Below are positions 31,648 to 40,047 of a stretch of DNA of 64,000 nucleotides, one piece after another. A program made the position numbers and the translations under genes. Position 1 is the first letter of the stretch. Every line of letters starts with the position of its first letter. Origin of the DNA: Stutzerimonas azotifigens (GTDB taxonomy: Bacteria; Pseudomonadota; Gammaproteobacteria; Pseudomonadales; Pseudomonadaceae); contig NZ_JAAMRF010000004.1 of assembly GCF_013522725.1 (NCBI RefSeq), forward strand, positions 62,001 through 126,000, read 5' to 3'. The notes below the pieces were generated by a model. It did no database searches and was not told the origin of the DNA. It saw only the letters and a program-made list of their open reading frames with translations.

Positions 31648-32679
31648 ATGGCCAAACGGCACCTGAGCCGCCGGCAAAGCTGGCGTATCGAGAAAATCCA
31701 GGAAGAACGTGCGTCCCGAGCGGCGCGACGTGAGTCGAAAGCGCTCGAAGAACTCGAAGGCGGCGACCTGGGTCCGGAACAGACCGGCCTGGTGATCGCG
31801 CATTTTGGCGTCCAGGTCGAAGTCGAAGCCCAGGACGGCGAGCTGGCCGGCAACGTGTTCCGCTGCCACCTGCGGGCCAACCTGCCGGCCCTGGTGACCG
31901 GCGACCGGGTGGTCTGGCGTGCGGGCAACCAGGGCATCGGCGTCATCGTCGCGCAACTGCCACGCCAGACCGAGCTGTGCCGACCGGACAGCCGCGGCCA
32001 GCTCAAGCCAGTGGCCGCCAACGTCGACCTGATCGTGATCGTCTTCGCACCGCTGCCCGAACCCCATGCGAACCTGATCGACCGCTACCTGATCGCCGCC
32101 GAACATGCCGGCATCCAACCGCTGCTTCTGCTGAACAAAGCCGATCTGGTCGATGAGCAGAACCAGGCGCCGCTCGAGGCGCTGCTGGCTGTGTACCGCA
32201 CGCTCGGCTATCCATTGCTGGAAGTGTCGGCGCGTCAGGGCCTCGGCATGGACCAGCTCAAAGAGCGACTCAACGGCCAGGTGAGCGTCTTCGTCGGCCA
32301 GTCAGGGGTGGGCAAGTCATCGCTGGTCAACACGTTGCTGCCTGGGGTCGATACCCGGGTCGGGCGGCTCTCGGAGCTGACCGGCAAAGGCACCCACACC
32401 ACCACCACCGCCCGGCTGTTCCACTTTCCCGGCGGCGGGGAGCTGATCGATTCGCCCGGCATTCGAGAATTCGGCCTCGGCCACGTCAGCCGCGACGACG
32501 TCGAAGCGGGTTTCATCGAGTTCCGCGACCTGCTCGGACATTGCCGCTTTCGTGACTGCAAACACGACCGCGAGCCGGGTTGCGCACTCTTGAAGGCGCT
32601 CGAAGAAGGCCGCATCCAGCCACAGCGGATGGCCAGTTACCGGCATATCCTCAGCAGCCTGCCGGAGCCGGAATACTAA
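31648..32679 (+). CDS. rsgA: Ribosome small-subunit-dependent GTPase RsgA
   Basis: Circularly permuted GTPase that checks the 30S decoding centre late in assembly, 343 residues. OB-fold N-terminal region, then permuted G motifs NKAD (about 170), GQSGVGKSS (about 219) and DSPGIREFG, then a zinc knuckle CRFRDCKH...GC at about 300. Preceded by a -10-like TAAACT (31613-31618). Conserved neighbour of orn and motAB in Pseudomonas. Confidence 0.96.
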   Translation: MAKRHLSRRQSWRIEKIQEERASRAARRESKALEELEGGDLGPEQTGLVIAHFGVQVEVEAQDGELAGNVFRCHLRANLPALVTGDRVVWRAGNQGIGVIVAQLPRQTELCRPDSRGQLKPVAANVDLIVIVFAPLPEPHANLIDRYLIAAEHAGIQPLLLLNKADLVDEQNQAPLEALLAVYRTLGYPLLEVSARQGLGMDQLKERLNGQVSVFVGQSGVGKSSLVNTLLPGVDTRVGRLSELTGKGTHTTTTARLFHFPGGGELIDSPGIREFGLGHVSRDDVEAGFIEFRDLLGHCRFRDCKHDREPGCALLKALEEGRIQPQRMASYRHILSSLPEPEY

Positions 32680-32697
32680 CGGCTAGGCAGCCTTGCC

Positions 32698-33708
32698 CTA
32701 GCCCTCCGGCTCATCAAAGCCGAGCACGCCACTTTCGAAGATGTTCAGCTTCTCGCGCAATTCGCGCGGCTGCATCGGCTCACCTTCGACGGGCGAAACC
32801 GACCCGGGGGTGGCCGAGGATGGCGGAGGCGTCTGAGGTGGCTGCTCGCCACCGGCTGGCTGCTCGCCCTCGATCGACCGCTGCGCCCTCTTCGTCAACA
32901 CCAGAATATCGATTCGCCGATTGACCGGATTGAGCGGATTCTGCCGGTCGAACAACGCCGACGAGGCGTAGCCCACCACACGCGCAATCTGTGCGTCGGG
33001 GTAACCGCCATAGACCAGTGCGCGTCGCGCGGCATTGGCGCGGTTGGCCGACAGTTCCCAGTTGCCGAAATCCCCACGCCCGGCGAAGGGCTTGGCGTCG
33101 GTGTGCCCGCTGACGCTGATCTTGTTTGGCACGGCGCTGATCGTCTCGGCCATGGCCAGCAGGATATCTTCGAAGTACGGCTGCAGTTGCGCGCTGCCAA
33201 GGGCGAACATGGGCCGATTGTCGGCGTCCATGATCTGGATGCGCAGACCGTCCTTGGTAATCTCGAACAGGATCTGGTCCTTGAAACGCTTGAGCTCCGG
33301 GTTCTCGTCGACCTTGTTCTGCAGCTCCTGCAGCAGCAGATCGAGGCGTTCGCGCTCGAGTTGCTCGGACAAGGTTTCCACCTGCGCCGCGTCGATCGGA
33401 GCGACATCGGTCTCGACGGGGTGCTCCTGCACCTCGGGGTTGAGGGTCTTTTCCGGCGACGGCGTCGGCGTGCCGCCAAGGTCGATTACATAGGGGCTCG
33501 CGCTTTCGCTGAAACCGATCGGGTCCTGGAAGTAACCGGAGATGAGTTTCTTCTGCTCGGGCGTCGCCGAACTCATCAGCCACATCACCAGGAAGAACGC
33601 CATCATCGCCGTGGCGAAGTCGGCAAAGGCAATCTTCCAGGCACCGCCGTGATGGCCCCCAGCGGTCTTCTTGACCCGCTTGATGATTATCGGTTGGTTG
33701 TTGTCCAT
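32698..33708 (-). CDS. motB: Flagellar motor stator protein MotB
   Basis: Proton-channel stator subunit, 336 residues. One membrane helix with the proton-binding Asp30 in FADFATAMMAFFLVMWLMS; the residue pattern is of the H+-driven type. The C-terminal OmpA-like peptidoglycan-binding domain (about 150-285) has SGHTDAKPF and NWELSANRANAARRAL. A Pro/Gly-rich tail of 50 residues follows. Nine bases after motA; together they form the MotAB stator. Confidence 0.96.
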   Translation of the reverse strand: MDNNQPIIIKRVKKTAGGHHGGAWKIAFADFATAMMAFFLVMWLMSSATPEQKKLISGYFQDPIGFSESASPYVIDLGGTPTPSPEKTLNPEVQEHPVETDVAPIDAAQVETLSEQLERERLDLLLQELQNKVDENPELKRFKDQILFEITKDGLRIQIMDADNRPMFALGSAQLQPYFEDILLAMAETISAVPNKISVSGHTDAKPFAGRGDFGNWELSANRANAARRALVYGGYPDAQIARVVGYASSALFDRQNPLNPVNRRIDILVLTKRAQRSIEGEQPAGGEQPPQTPPPSSATPGSVSPVEGEPMQPRELREKLNIFESGVLGFDEPEG

Positions 33709-33717
33709 GATCGGCTC

Positions 33718-34569
33718 TTAGCTGCCACGCATGGTCTGCTCGAGCTCGACGAAGCTCGGGCGATGGGCCGGGAACAGGACCTTTCGACCGAACTCCACGG
33801 CCAGGGTCGGCGGCATGCCGGAGGCCGAAGCGACCAGCGTCGCCTTGATCGACTCGTAAACGTTCAATTCCTCCTTGGCGTCATGCTCCAGCGCGCCGGC
33901 CAACGGGCCGAAGAAGCCGTAGGAAGCCAGGATACCGAGGAAGGTACCGACCAGCGCGGTCGCCACCTTTTCGCCGATCTCGGCGTTGCTGGCATCGGCC
34001 AGGATCGACATGGTGATCACGATACCCAGCACCGCCGCGACGATACCCATTGCCGGCAGTCCGTCGGCAACCTTCGCCACCGCATGGGCGGGGTGCTCGA
34101 GATCTTCCTTGATGCTGTTCAACTCCATGTCGAACAAGCCTTCCAGCTCGTGGGGCGCCATGTTGCCCGAGGCCATGATGCGCAGGTAGTCGGCGGTGAA
34201 TGCCGTCATCCGCTGATCCTTGAGCACGCTGGGGTACTTGCTGAAAATCGGGCTGGCCGCCGGGTCCTCGATATCGGCCTCGATCGCCATCATGCCTTCG
34301 CGCCGGCTCTTGTTGAGGACCTCGTAGAGCATCCCGAGCACTTCGAGGTAGAACTTGTGGGTGAAGCGGGAGCTGAACATGCTCAGCGACTTCTTCAGCA
34401 CCAGCATGGTGGTGCTGCCCGGGTTAGCCTGCAGGAAACCGCCCAGCGCGGCGCCGCCGATGATCATGATCTCGAAGGGGTGGATCAGCGCGCCGATCTT
34501 CCCGCCGGAGAGCACGAACCCGCCTAGCACGCTGGCGAAGACGACAATGATGCCAATGATTTTTGCCAT
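33718..34569 (-). CDS. motA: Flagellar motor stator protein MotA
   Basis: Four-helix inner-membrane stator subunit, 283 residues. It has the family start MAKIIGIIVVFASVLGGF, the cytosolic loop with charged residues that touch FliG (SRREGMMAIE, PSVLKDQRMTAF), and the helix 3-4 region GLPAMGIVAAVLGIVITM. ATG 34569 matches family members; an open frame to 34617 has no homologous extension. The ribosome site is weak. A sigma-28-like promoter lies about 110 bases upstream. Confidence 0.95.
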   Translation of the reverse strand: MAKIIGIIVVFASVLGGFVLSGGKIGALIHPFEIMIIGGAALGGFLQANPGSTTMLVLKKSLSMFSSRFTHKFYLEVLGMLYEVLNKSRREGMMAIEADIEDPAASPIFSKYPSVLKDQRMTAFTADYLRIMASGNMAPHELEGLFDMELNSIKEDLEHPAHAVAKVADGLPAMGIVAAVLGIVITMSILADASNAEIGEKVATALVGTFLGILASYGFFGPLAGALEHDAKEELNVYESIKATLVASASGMPPTLAVEFGRKVLFPAHRPSFVELEQTMRGS

Positions 34570-34676
34570 AAGAGGTACTTCTAAAACCTGATTAGCGGAC
34601 CACAAAACCCGGCGCATGACAGCGCGCCGCCTATTAACGACCGAGCAAGAGGGCGGGATTGAAAGAATTATTCTGG

Positions 34677-34703
34677 TTATCGGAACTTTTGCGCCAGACT
34701 AAA
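34677..34703 (-). promoter_or_regulatory. Candidate FliA (sigma-28) promoter of motAB
   Basis: On the minus strand, TTTAGTCT (34696-34703), an 11-base spacer, and TCCGATAA (34677-34684) resemble the flagellar sigma-28 consensus TAAAGTTT-N11-GCCGATAA, matching 5 of 8 and 7 of 8 positions. It would start transcription about 100 bases before motA, as expected for a late flagellar operon. Confidence 0.45.
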
Positions 34704-34738
34704 GGCCATCCCGGCGAAAAACCAGTTTGGCTCCGCTC

Positions 34739-36262
34739 ATGACCGATTCCGCACCCCCGCCTCGCTCGATTCCCGGCTGGATCAAAGTACTCGACCGTGT
34801 CCAACTGCCGGCGCTGGCGGGCTCTCACGCTCGCGTACGTCATGCGCTCGGTGACAGCAGCCGTTCGCTGCGCGAGATTGCCGATCTGATCCAGGCAAGC
34901 CCGGTATTGGCCCTGAGCGTACTGCGCGAAGCCAATCGCAGCGTCAACAGCCTGAGCGAAGCCGCCGAGAGCCTGGAGGTAGCCCTCAGCCGCATCGGCC
35001 TCAAACGCACCGAGGCGGTGCTTGCGCGCATCCCGGCACTGGAGCCGGCACAGATTCCCGCGAGCTTGCGCCAGATAGTGGTGATCAGCCAACACGCCAG
35101 CCAGCAGGCCAACGGCCTGTTCGCCGCCCGACTGGCCCGGCTCTGGCAGGACATCCACTGGGGCAGCCTGCTTTTCCTGTCTCCAATCTGGACGCTGGCG
35201 GCCGCCTATCCGGCGCTCTTCGAAAGCTGGGAGCACCGCGTGCTGGCAGGCGGCGAGCCGGCTACACGCGTCGAGCAGGAGTTGCTCGGCGTCAGCCTGC
35301 TCGAATTGTGTCTGGCGGTTGCCGAGCACTGGCGCCTACCCGAGTGGATCGTTCAGGGCTACCACCTGCTGAGCGGTGACCGCCGCCGCCTGATCAAGGC
35401 CCTGCACATCGCACGCGACAATGAGCATCCGCTGCACCAGCAGCAGATGCTGGATGCCGATCCCGACCTGCGACGCTGGCTCACCCTGCCCAGCAACACG
35501 ATCGTGCTGGCCAACGGCCTGGCCTTGTCGGCCCACCACAGCTGGAGCGGCATCCACAGCCTGCGCTGGCAACGACTGACCGGCCTTTATTTGCAGCTGC
35601 CCTTGGCGACGGTGCAGCAACTCATCCACCAGCAGGCCGCGCAGAGCGCGCGCAGTTACCCGATACCGGGCACCTGGCATCCCGCGCAGGGCCTGTTGAT
35701 GCCATGGGACAGCCGTTTCCAGCAGGCGCCTGCAAAGCCCAAGCCCAAAGTGCCGGACGCGAGTGCGATGGACCGTTGGCGCACGCACTGCGCGCAGCTT
35801 CTACGCGAGCCGAGCGCCTTCAGCAACGCCCTGCAACTGACCACCACTGCCCGCCAGGCCTTCACCGCTGCCGGGATGCAACGCGTGCTGCTGTTCCTGG
35901 CCGACCGCACACAGAGTCGCCTGGTGACGCAGCAGGAGACTCTGGACAAGACTGCCGCCGGGCTCACGCTCGACCCGACGCAAAGCCCGCTGCTACGCAA
36001 ACTGTTGGAAAAGCCCGCCCTGCTGCGCCTGAAGTCCGATAACGCGGCGCAATACTCGGCGCTATTGCCCGGTGCCCTGAAGGAGCGCTTTTCGACGGAG
36101 AACCTATTGCTGCGTTCGATCGGCACGAACGGTCGCGTCAGCGTGCTGGTGGTGGCCGACCAAAACGGCGAGCCATTCACCGACACCGCCCTGCAGGCAT
36201 TCGAGAAAACCGCGCAATGCCTGGAGCGGGCATTAGGCAGTTTCAGCAAACGCGTGCGCTGA
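34739..36262 (+). CDS. HDOD-domain signalling protein
   Basis: Protein of 507 residues with an N-terminal HDOD domain (about 15-215: IPGWIKVLDRVQLPAL, LREIADLIQASPVLALSVLREANR, ALSRIGLKRTEAVLARIP, HWRLPEWIVQGY) and a C-terminal GAF-like region (about 340-505). HDOD domains are HD-related but lack the catalytic residues and act as scaffolds in signalling and cell-cycle control. Position beside motAB and rhdA is conserved in Pseudomonas. ATG 34739 is chosen; a TTG four codons upstream is also in frame. Confidence 0.82.
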   Translation: MTDSAPPPRSIPGWIKVLDRVQLPALAGSHARVRHALGDSSRSLREIADLIQASPVLALSVLREANRSVNSLSEAAESLEVALSRIGLKRTEAVLARIPALEPAQIPASLRQIVVISQHASQQANGLFAARLARLWQDIHWGSLLFLSPIWTLAAAYPALFESWEHRVLAGGEPATRVEQELLGVSLLELCLAVAEHWRLPEWIVQGYHLLSGDRRRLIKALHIARDNEHPLHQQQMLDADPDLRRWLTLPSNTIVLANGLALSAHHSWSGIHSLRWQRLTGLYLQLPLATVQQLIHQQAAQSARSYPIPGTWHPAQGLLMPWDSRFQQAPAKPKPKVPDASAMDRWRTHCAQLLREPSAFSNALQLTTTARQAFTAAGMQRVLLFLADRTQSRLVTQQETLDKTAAGLTLDPTQSPLLRKLLEKPALLRLKSDNAAQYSALLPGALKERFSTENLLLRSIGTNGRVSVLVVADQNGEPFTDTALQAFEKTAQCLERALGSFSKRVR

Positions 36263-36307
36263 TCTTTTTCGCTACACTGCGCTTTTGGCGATTTTCAGGG
36301 GTCTGCC

Positions 36308-37123
36308 GTGTCCGCCTTCTCCAACTTGCCGCTGGTCATCGAACCTGCGGACCTCGCCGAGCGCCTCACTGCGCCAGAACTCATACTGGTCGATCTGACC
36401 AGCGCCGCCCGCTATGCCGAAGGGCATCTACCAGGCGCCCGCTTCGTCGATCCCAAGCAGACTCAACTGGGCCAACCGCCAGCGCCGGGCCTGCTGCCGC
36501 CCAAGGCACAGCTCGAAGCACTGTTCGGCGAGCTCGGCCACCGCGCCGATGCCGTCTATGTCGTCTATGACGATGAAGGCGGCGGCTGGGCCGGGCGCTT
36601 CGCCTGGTTGCTCGATGTCATCGGCCACCACGCCTATCACTACCTCAACGGCGGCCTCACTGCCTGGATCACCGAGCAGCGCCCGCTGACGCATGAGACT
36701 CCGGTGCCGGTCAACAAACGCGTCGAACTGGAGCTCGACAATACCCCCATTGCCACCCGTGAATATATCGAGAGCCGCCTGGGCGCCGATGACGTGGTGA
36801 TCTGGGATGCCCGCTCACCTGGCGAATACCGTGGCGAGCGGGTACTTGCCGCGCGTGCTGGCCACATTCCCGGGGCGATCAACTTCGAGTGGACCGCCGC
36901 AATGGACAGCGCGCGCGCGCTACGCATCCGCGAAGACATTGCCGAGCAGCTCATCGCACTGGGCATCACCCCGGACAAGGAAATCATCACCCATTGCCAG
37001 ACGCATCACCGCTCGGGTTTGACCTATCTGCTCGCCAAGGCGCTGGGCTACCCGAGGATCAAGGGATACGCCGGTTCCTGGGGCGAATGGGGCAACCTGC
37101 CAGACACACCAATTCAGCAATGA
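36308..37123 (+). CDS. rhdA: Thiosulfate sulfurtransferase RhdA (rhodanese)
   Basis: Two-domain rhodanese of 271 residues. The inactive N-terminal domain covers about 1-140, and the active C-terminal domain carries the catalytic loop CQTHHRS with Cys230. Both the length and the CQTHHR loop match the Azotobacter vinelandii RhdA, where the loop distinguishes it from vertebrate rhodaneses (CRxGxT); that protein is linked to redox balance and sulfur mobilisation. Starts with GTG 36308. Its TGA overlaps an in-frame ATG of psd, but psd more likely starts 15 bases later. Confidence 0.94.
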   Translation: MSAFSNLPLVIEPADLAERLTAPELILVDLTSAARYAEGHLPGARFVDPKQTQLGQPPAPGLLPPKAQLEALFGELGHRADAVYVVYDDEGGGWAGRFAWLLDVIGHHAYHYLNGGLTAWITEQRPLTHETPVPVNKRVELELDNTPIATREYIESRLGADDVVIWDARSPGEYRGERVLAARAGHIPGAINFEWTAAMDSARALRIREDIAEQLIALGITPDKEIITHCQTHHRSGLTYLLAKALGYPRIKGYAGSWGEWGNLPDTPIQQ

Positions 37124-37134
37124 AAAGGCCTTCC

Positions 37135-38052
37135 ATGAAAGACCGCTTGTTCGTTATCAGCCAGTACCTGCTCCCCCATCACCTCATCTCGCGTGCCGCC
37201 GGTTGCCTGGCCGAATGCCGACTGCCCTGGGTGAAGAACACCTTCATCAAACTGTTCATCCGCCACTTCAAGGTGGATATGCGTGAAGCGCTGATCGAAG
37301 ACCCGACGCGTTTCGAGCACTTCAATGCCTTCTTCACCCGCGCCCTCAAGGATGGCGCGCGCCCACTCGACCCGACGCCGGGCGCCATCCTCAACCCGTG
37401 CGACGGTGCCGTCAGCCAGCTCGGCCTCATCGAGCAGGGCCGTATTTTCCAGGCCAAGGGCCACAGCTACAGCGTGATGGAACTGCTGGGAGGAGACGCC
37501 GAACGGGCAGCGCCATTCATGGGCGGTGACTTCGCCACCATCTACCTGTCGCCCAAGGATTACCACCGTGTGCACATGCCGCTGTCCGGCACTCTGCGCG
37601 AAATGATCTACGTTCCCGGCCGGATCTTTTCGGTCAACACGGTGACCACCGAGGGCGTCCCGGAACTGTTTGCCCGCAACGAACGGGTGGTTTGCCTGTT
37701 CGAGACCGAGCGCGGGCCGATGGCGATGGTGCTGGTCGGCGCCATGATCGTCGCCAGCATCGAGACGGTCTGGGCAGGCCTGGTGACGCCGCCCAAGCGC
37801 AGCCTCAAGACCTTCCGCTACGACGAGACGGCGCGTGCGCCGATCCACCTCGAAAAGGGCGCAGAAATGGGTCGTTTCAAGCTCGGATCGACGGTCATTC
37901 TCCTGTTCGGCCCCGAGCAAGTACGCTGGGCCGAAGGGCTCGCCGCCCTGAGCCCGGTAGCCATGGGCGAAGGTCTGGGTCAGGTCAAGAACCCCGATTA
38001 CGCGCCGCCAGTGACCGATGAGCCATCATCGAGTATCGAACCAGGGCAGTGA
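37135..38052 (+). CDS. psd: Phosphatidylserine decarboxylase proenzyme
   Basis: Inner-membrane enzyme making phosphatidylethanolamine, 305 residues as a proenzyme. Self-cleavage occurs at the LGST motif, giving a pyruvoyl group from Ser252. Other landmarks are [23 protein letters not shown] and [13 protein letters not shown] 37135 is preferred (AAAAGG at 7 bases); ATG 37120, overlapping the rhdA stop, would add MKRPS. An acidic and Ser-rich tail follows the conserved part. Confidence 0.96.
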   Translation: MKDRLFVISQYLLPHHLISRAAGCLAECRLPWVKNTFIKLFIRHFKVDMREALIEDPTRFEHFNAFFTRALKDGARPLDPTPGAILNPCDGAVSQLGLIEQGRIFQAKGHSYSVMELLGGDAERAAPFMGGDFATIYLSPKDYHRVHMPLSGTLREMIYVPGRIFSVNTVTTEGVPELFARNERVVCLFETERGPMAMVLVGAMIVASIETVWAGLVTPPKRSLKTFRYDETARAPIHLEKGAEMGRFKLGSTVILLFGPEQVRWAEGLAALSPVAMGEGLGQVKNPDYAPPVTDEPSSSIEPGQ

Positions 38053-38165
38053 CGTGATAGGAAACGACCGCGAGCTTGTAGTAGCTTATTGACATCATCT
38101 AGGAGCTGTCAGCGCGGCGAGTAGCTGCTAGAGTCTTAAACCAATGAGCAGGCAGGCTGTACGCC

Positions 38166-39983
38166 GTGGAGTTTTCAAGTTTGGATAGACAGAGCCATCA
38201 CCTCCTGTTGCGCGTATCGACGCCCACCCGGCAGGCACTGTCTTTTTGCGATCCGACTGTGCGCGACATGAAGCGCTGGATCGCCCACCTGCCGAAGGCC
38301 AACATTGGCGAGACCGCGCGACAGCTGTACCAGGCATTGCTCGAGTTCAACCAGCTGCTCACCCCCTCGGACAACCGGCTGCAATTGCTGGAGCTGCTTC
38401 GTCCGGAAGTGCACTTCGTCTGCAAGCAGCTGGAAAAACATTTCCTTAATCAACCCATCGTGCTCGACGAGCGGCCCCGCAAAGTCGCCAGTCTGTGCCA
38501 GGCGCTGCAGAATCACCTGGCCGGCGGCTACAAGCTGATCGTCGCGCGAGTCGCTTCGACGACACAAAGGAAAGAGCGACAGCCCCTGCTGACGATTGCC
38601 TTGCAGCGAGCAATGCATAGCCTCCGCGGCCCGCTGATCCGAGCCAACCAGTTGTACTGCCCGGTACCCGAAGGGCTATGGCTGGAGATGCATCAACTTT
38701 ACGAGATAGCTTGCGAACGAGACGTTCACCGCAGCGTCGTGCGTGACGACCTTGCACACCATACACAGGGCATGAGCGTCGAACAGAGCTACATCGTGGC
38801 CCTGCTTTTAGGGTGTGCACGCTGCAATCAGATGCGCCAGCAAAGCATTGCCCGCTTGTCCGAGGTGCTCGAACCCTGGAGCTCGCTGGTCAACCTGCAG
38901 TTGGCGAGCGACCCGCGCAGCCTGTTCGCCTTGTCGCCTCTGGTCGATGGTCCGCCACGCTACCGCTCTCTTTTTCAGACCAATGAATTGCCGAGCCTGC
39001 TGGGTATCGACCCTCAGCCGTTGGTGGACGCCATCAAGCAACGCCTGGACGATCCGGAAAAATCCACACCGAAGCTACTGGTCCCGGAAGGGATCAGCAT
39101 CGACCTGCTGCAGCACCTGGGCGCCGCCTGGGGAGACATTTCCGAGCGCACCTTCCAGCGCACGCCCGGCCAGGGCAAGCTGACCCTCTGCATAGGCATG
39201 AGTCCGCTGCATTACTATCTGGCGGGGGAACGCTCGTTCAACGACCTGCTCAAGAGTCCGCAAGCGCCCAAGACGGCCACGTTCAAGCTGCAGAACGGAG
39301 CGCCGGACATTTGGGCCAACGCATTTGATGCCCAGAGCTCTACTTGGGAAGGCGTAGTCCCCTACGAGGAAATCGAGTTCACTCCCTCCTCCGCGACGGC
39401 TGAAAAAGCTCAGGCATCGACCGGCGAAAGCAGCTTTGCCACCTACCCGCTGCAGATCATCAACCACAGCCCCGGCGGCTATTGCCTGTCGTGGCCGAAG
39501 GAAGTGCCGAGCCAACTTCAGGCGGGCGAACTGCTCGGCCTTCAGGATCCCGGTAGCCAGGGCTGGAGCGTCGCCGTGGTGCGCTGGATCCGCCAAGTGC
39601 GCGGCGGCGGCACGCAGATGGGTATCGAACTGGTCGCACCGCACGCTCAGCCATGCGGCCTGCAACTGGTACGCAAGGCCGATCAGGGCAGCCACTACCT
39701 GCGCGCCCTGCTATTGCCCGAGATCAGCGCCATCTCGCGGCCGGCGACCCTGATCACACCGCGCCTTCCATTCCAGGAAGGCCACAAGGTGCAGATCAAC
39801 CAACAGGGCGAAGAGCATCGTGCTCTGCTCAGCCGGCGACAGACCAGCACGGGCAGCTACAGCCAGTTCGAATACCGCATCGTCGGACAGGCTGAGGCCA
39901 GGCAGGAGAATCCGATCACAGCCCAGCAGAACCAGAAGCCTGGCGGGGAGGAAGATTTTGACTCGCTCTGGAAGTCACTGTAG
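38166..39983 (+). CDS. Conserved protein with PilZ-like C-terminal domain, upstream of fimX
   Basis: Protein of 605 residues starting at GTG 38166. The first 370 residues are helical with no family I recognise firmly (QLYQALLEFNQLLTPSDNRLQLLELLRP; LALQRAMHSLRGPLIRANQLY). The C-terminal part (about 420-560) contains IINHSPGGYCLSW at about 430, which fits the N/DxSxxG motif of PilZ domains, followed by the beta-rich GELLGLQDP and VRWIRQVRGGGTQMGIEL. The upstream RxxxR motif of PilZ is not obvious, so c-di-GMP binding is uncertain. Being 64 bases before fimX and co-directional suggests a role in c-di-GMP-controlled twitching motility. In Xanthomonas FimX works with a PilZ protein, a parallel but not evidence of homology. 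Confidence 0.75.
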   Translation: MEFSSLDRQSHHLLLRVSTPTRQALSFCDPTVRDMKRWIAHLPKANIGETARQLYQALLEFNQLLTPSDNRLQLLELLRPEVHFVCKQLEKHFLNQPIVLDERPRKVASLCQALQNHLAGGYKLIVARVASTTQRKERQPLLTIALQRAMHSLRGPLIRANQLYCPVPEGLWLEMHQLYEIACERDVHRSVVRDDLAHHTQGMSVEQSYIVALLLGCARCNQMRQQSIARLSEVLEPWSSLVNLQLASDPRSLFALSPLVDGPPRYRSLFQTNELPSLLGIDPQPLVDAIKQRLDDPEKSTPKLLVPEGISIDLLQHLGAAWGDISERTFQRTPGQGKLTLCIGMSPLHYYLAGERSFNDLLKSPQAPKTATFKLQNGAPDIWANAFDAQSSTWEGVVPYEEIEFTPSSATAEKAQASTGESSFATYPLQIINHSPGGYCLSWPKEVPSQLQAGELLGLQDPGSQGWSVAVVRWIRQVRGGGTQMGIELVAPHAQPCGLQLVRKADQGSHYLRALLLPEISAISRPATLITPRLPFQEGHKVQINQQGEEHRALLSRRQTSTGSYSQFEYRIVGQAEARQENPITAQQNQKPGGEEDFDSLWKSL

Positions 39984-40047
39984 ATTCGAGGCCTCCCTTG
40001 TTCCCGCCTGTTCGCGTTCGTTCGGCGCTATCTAAGCTGCTGTTGCC

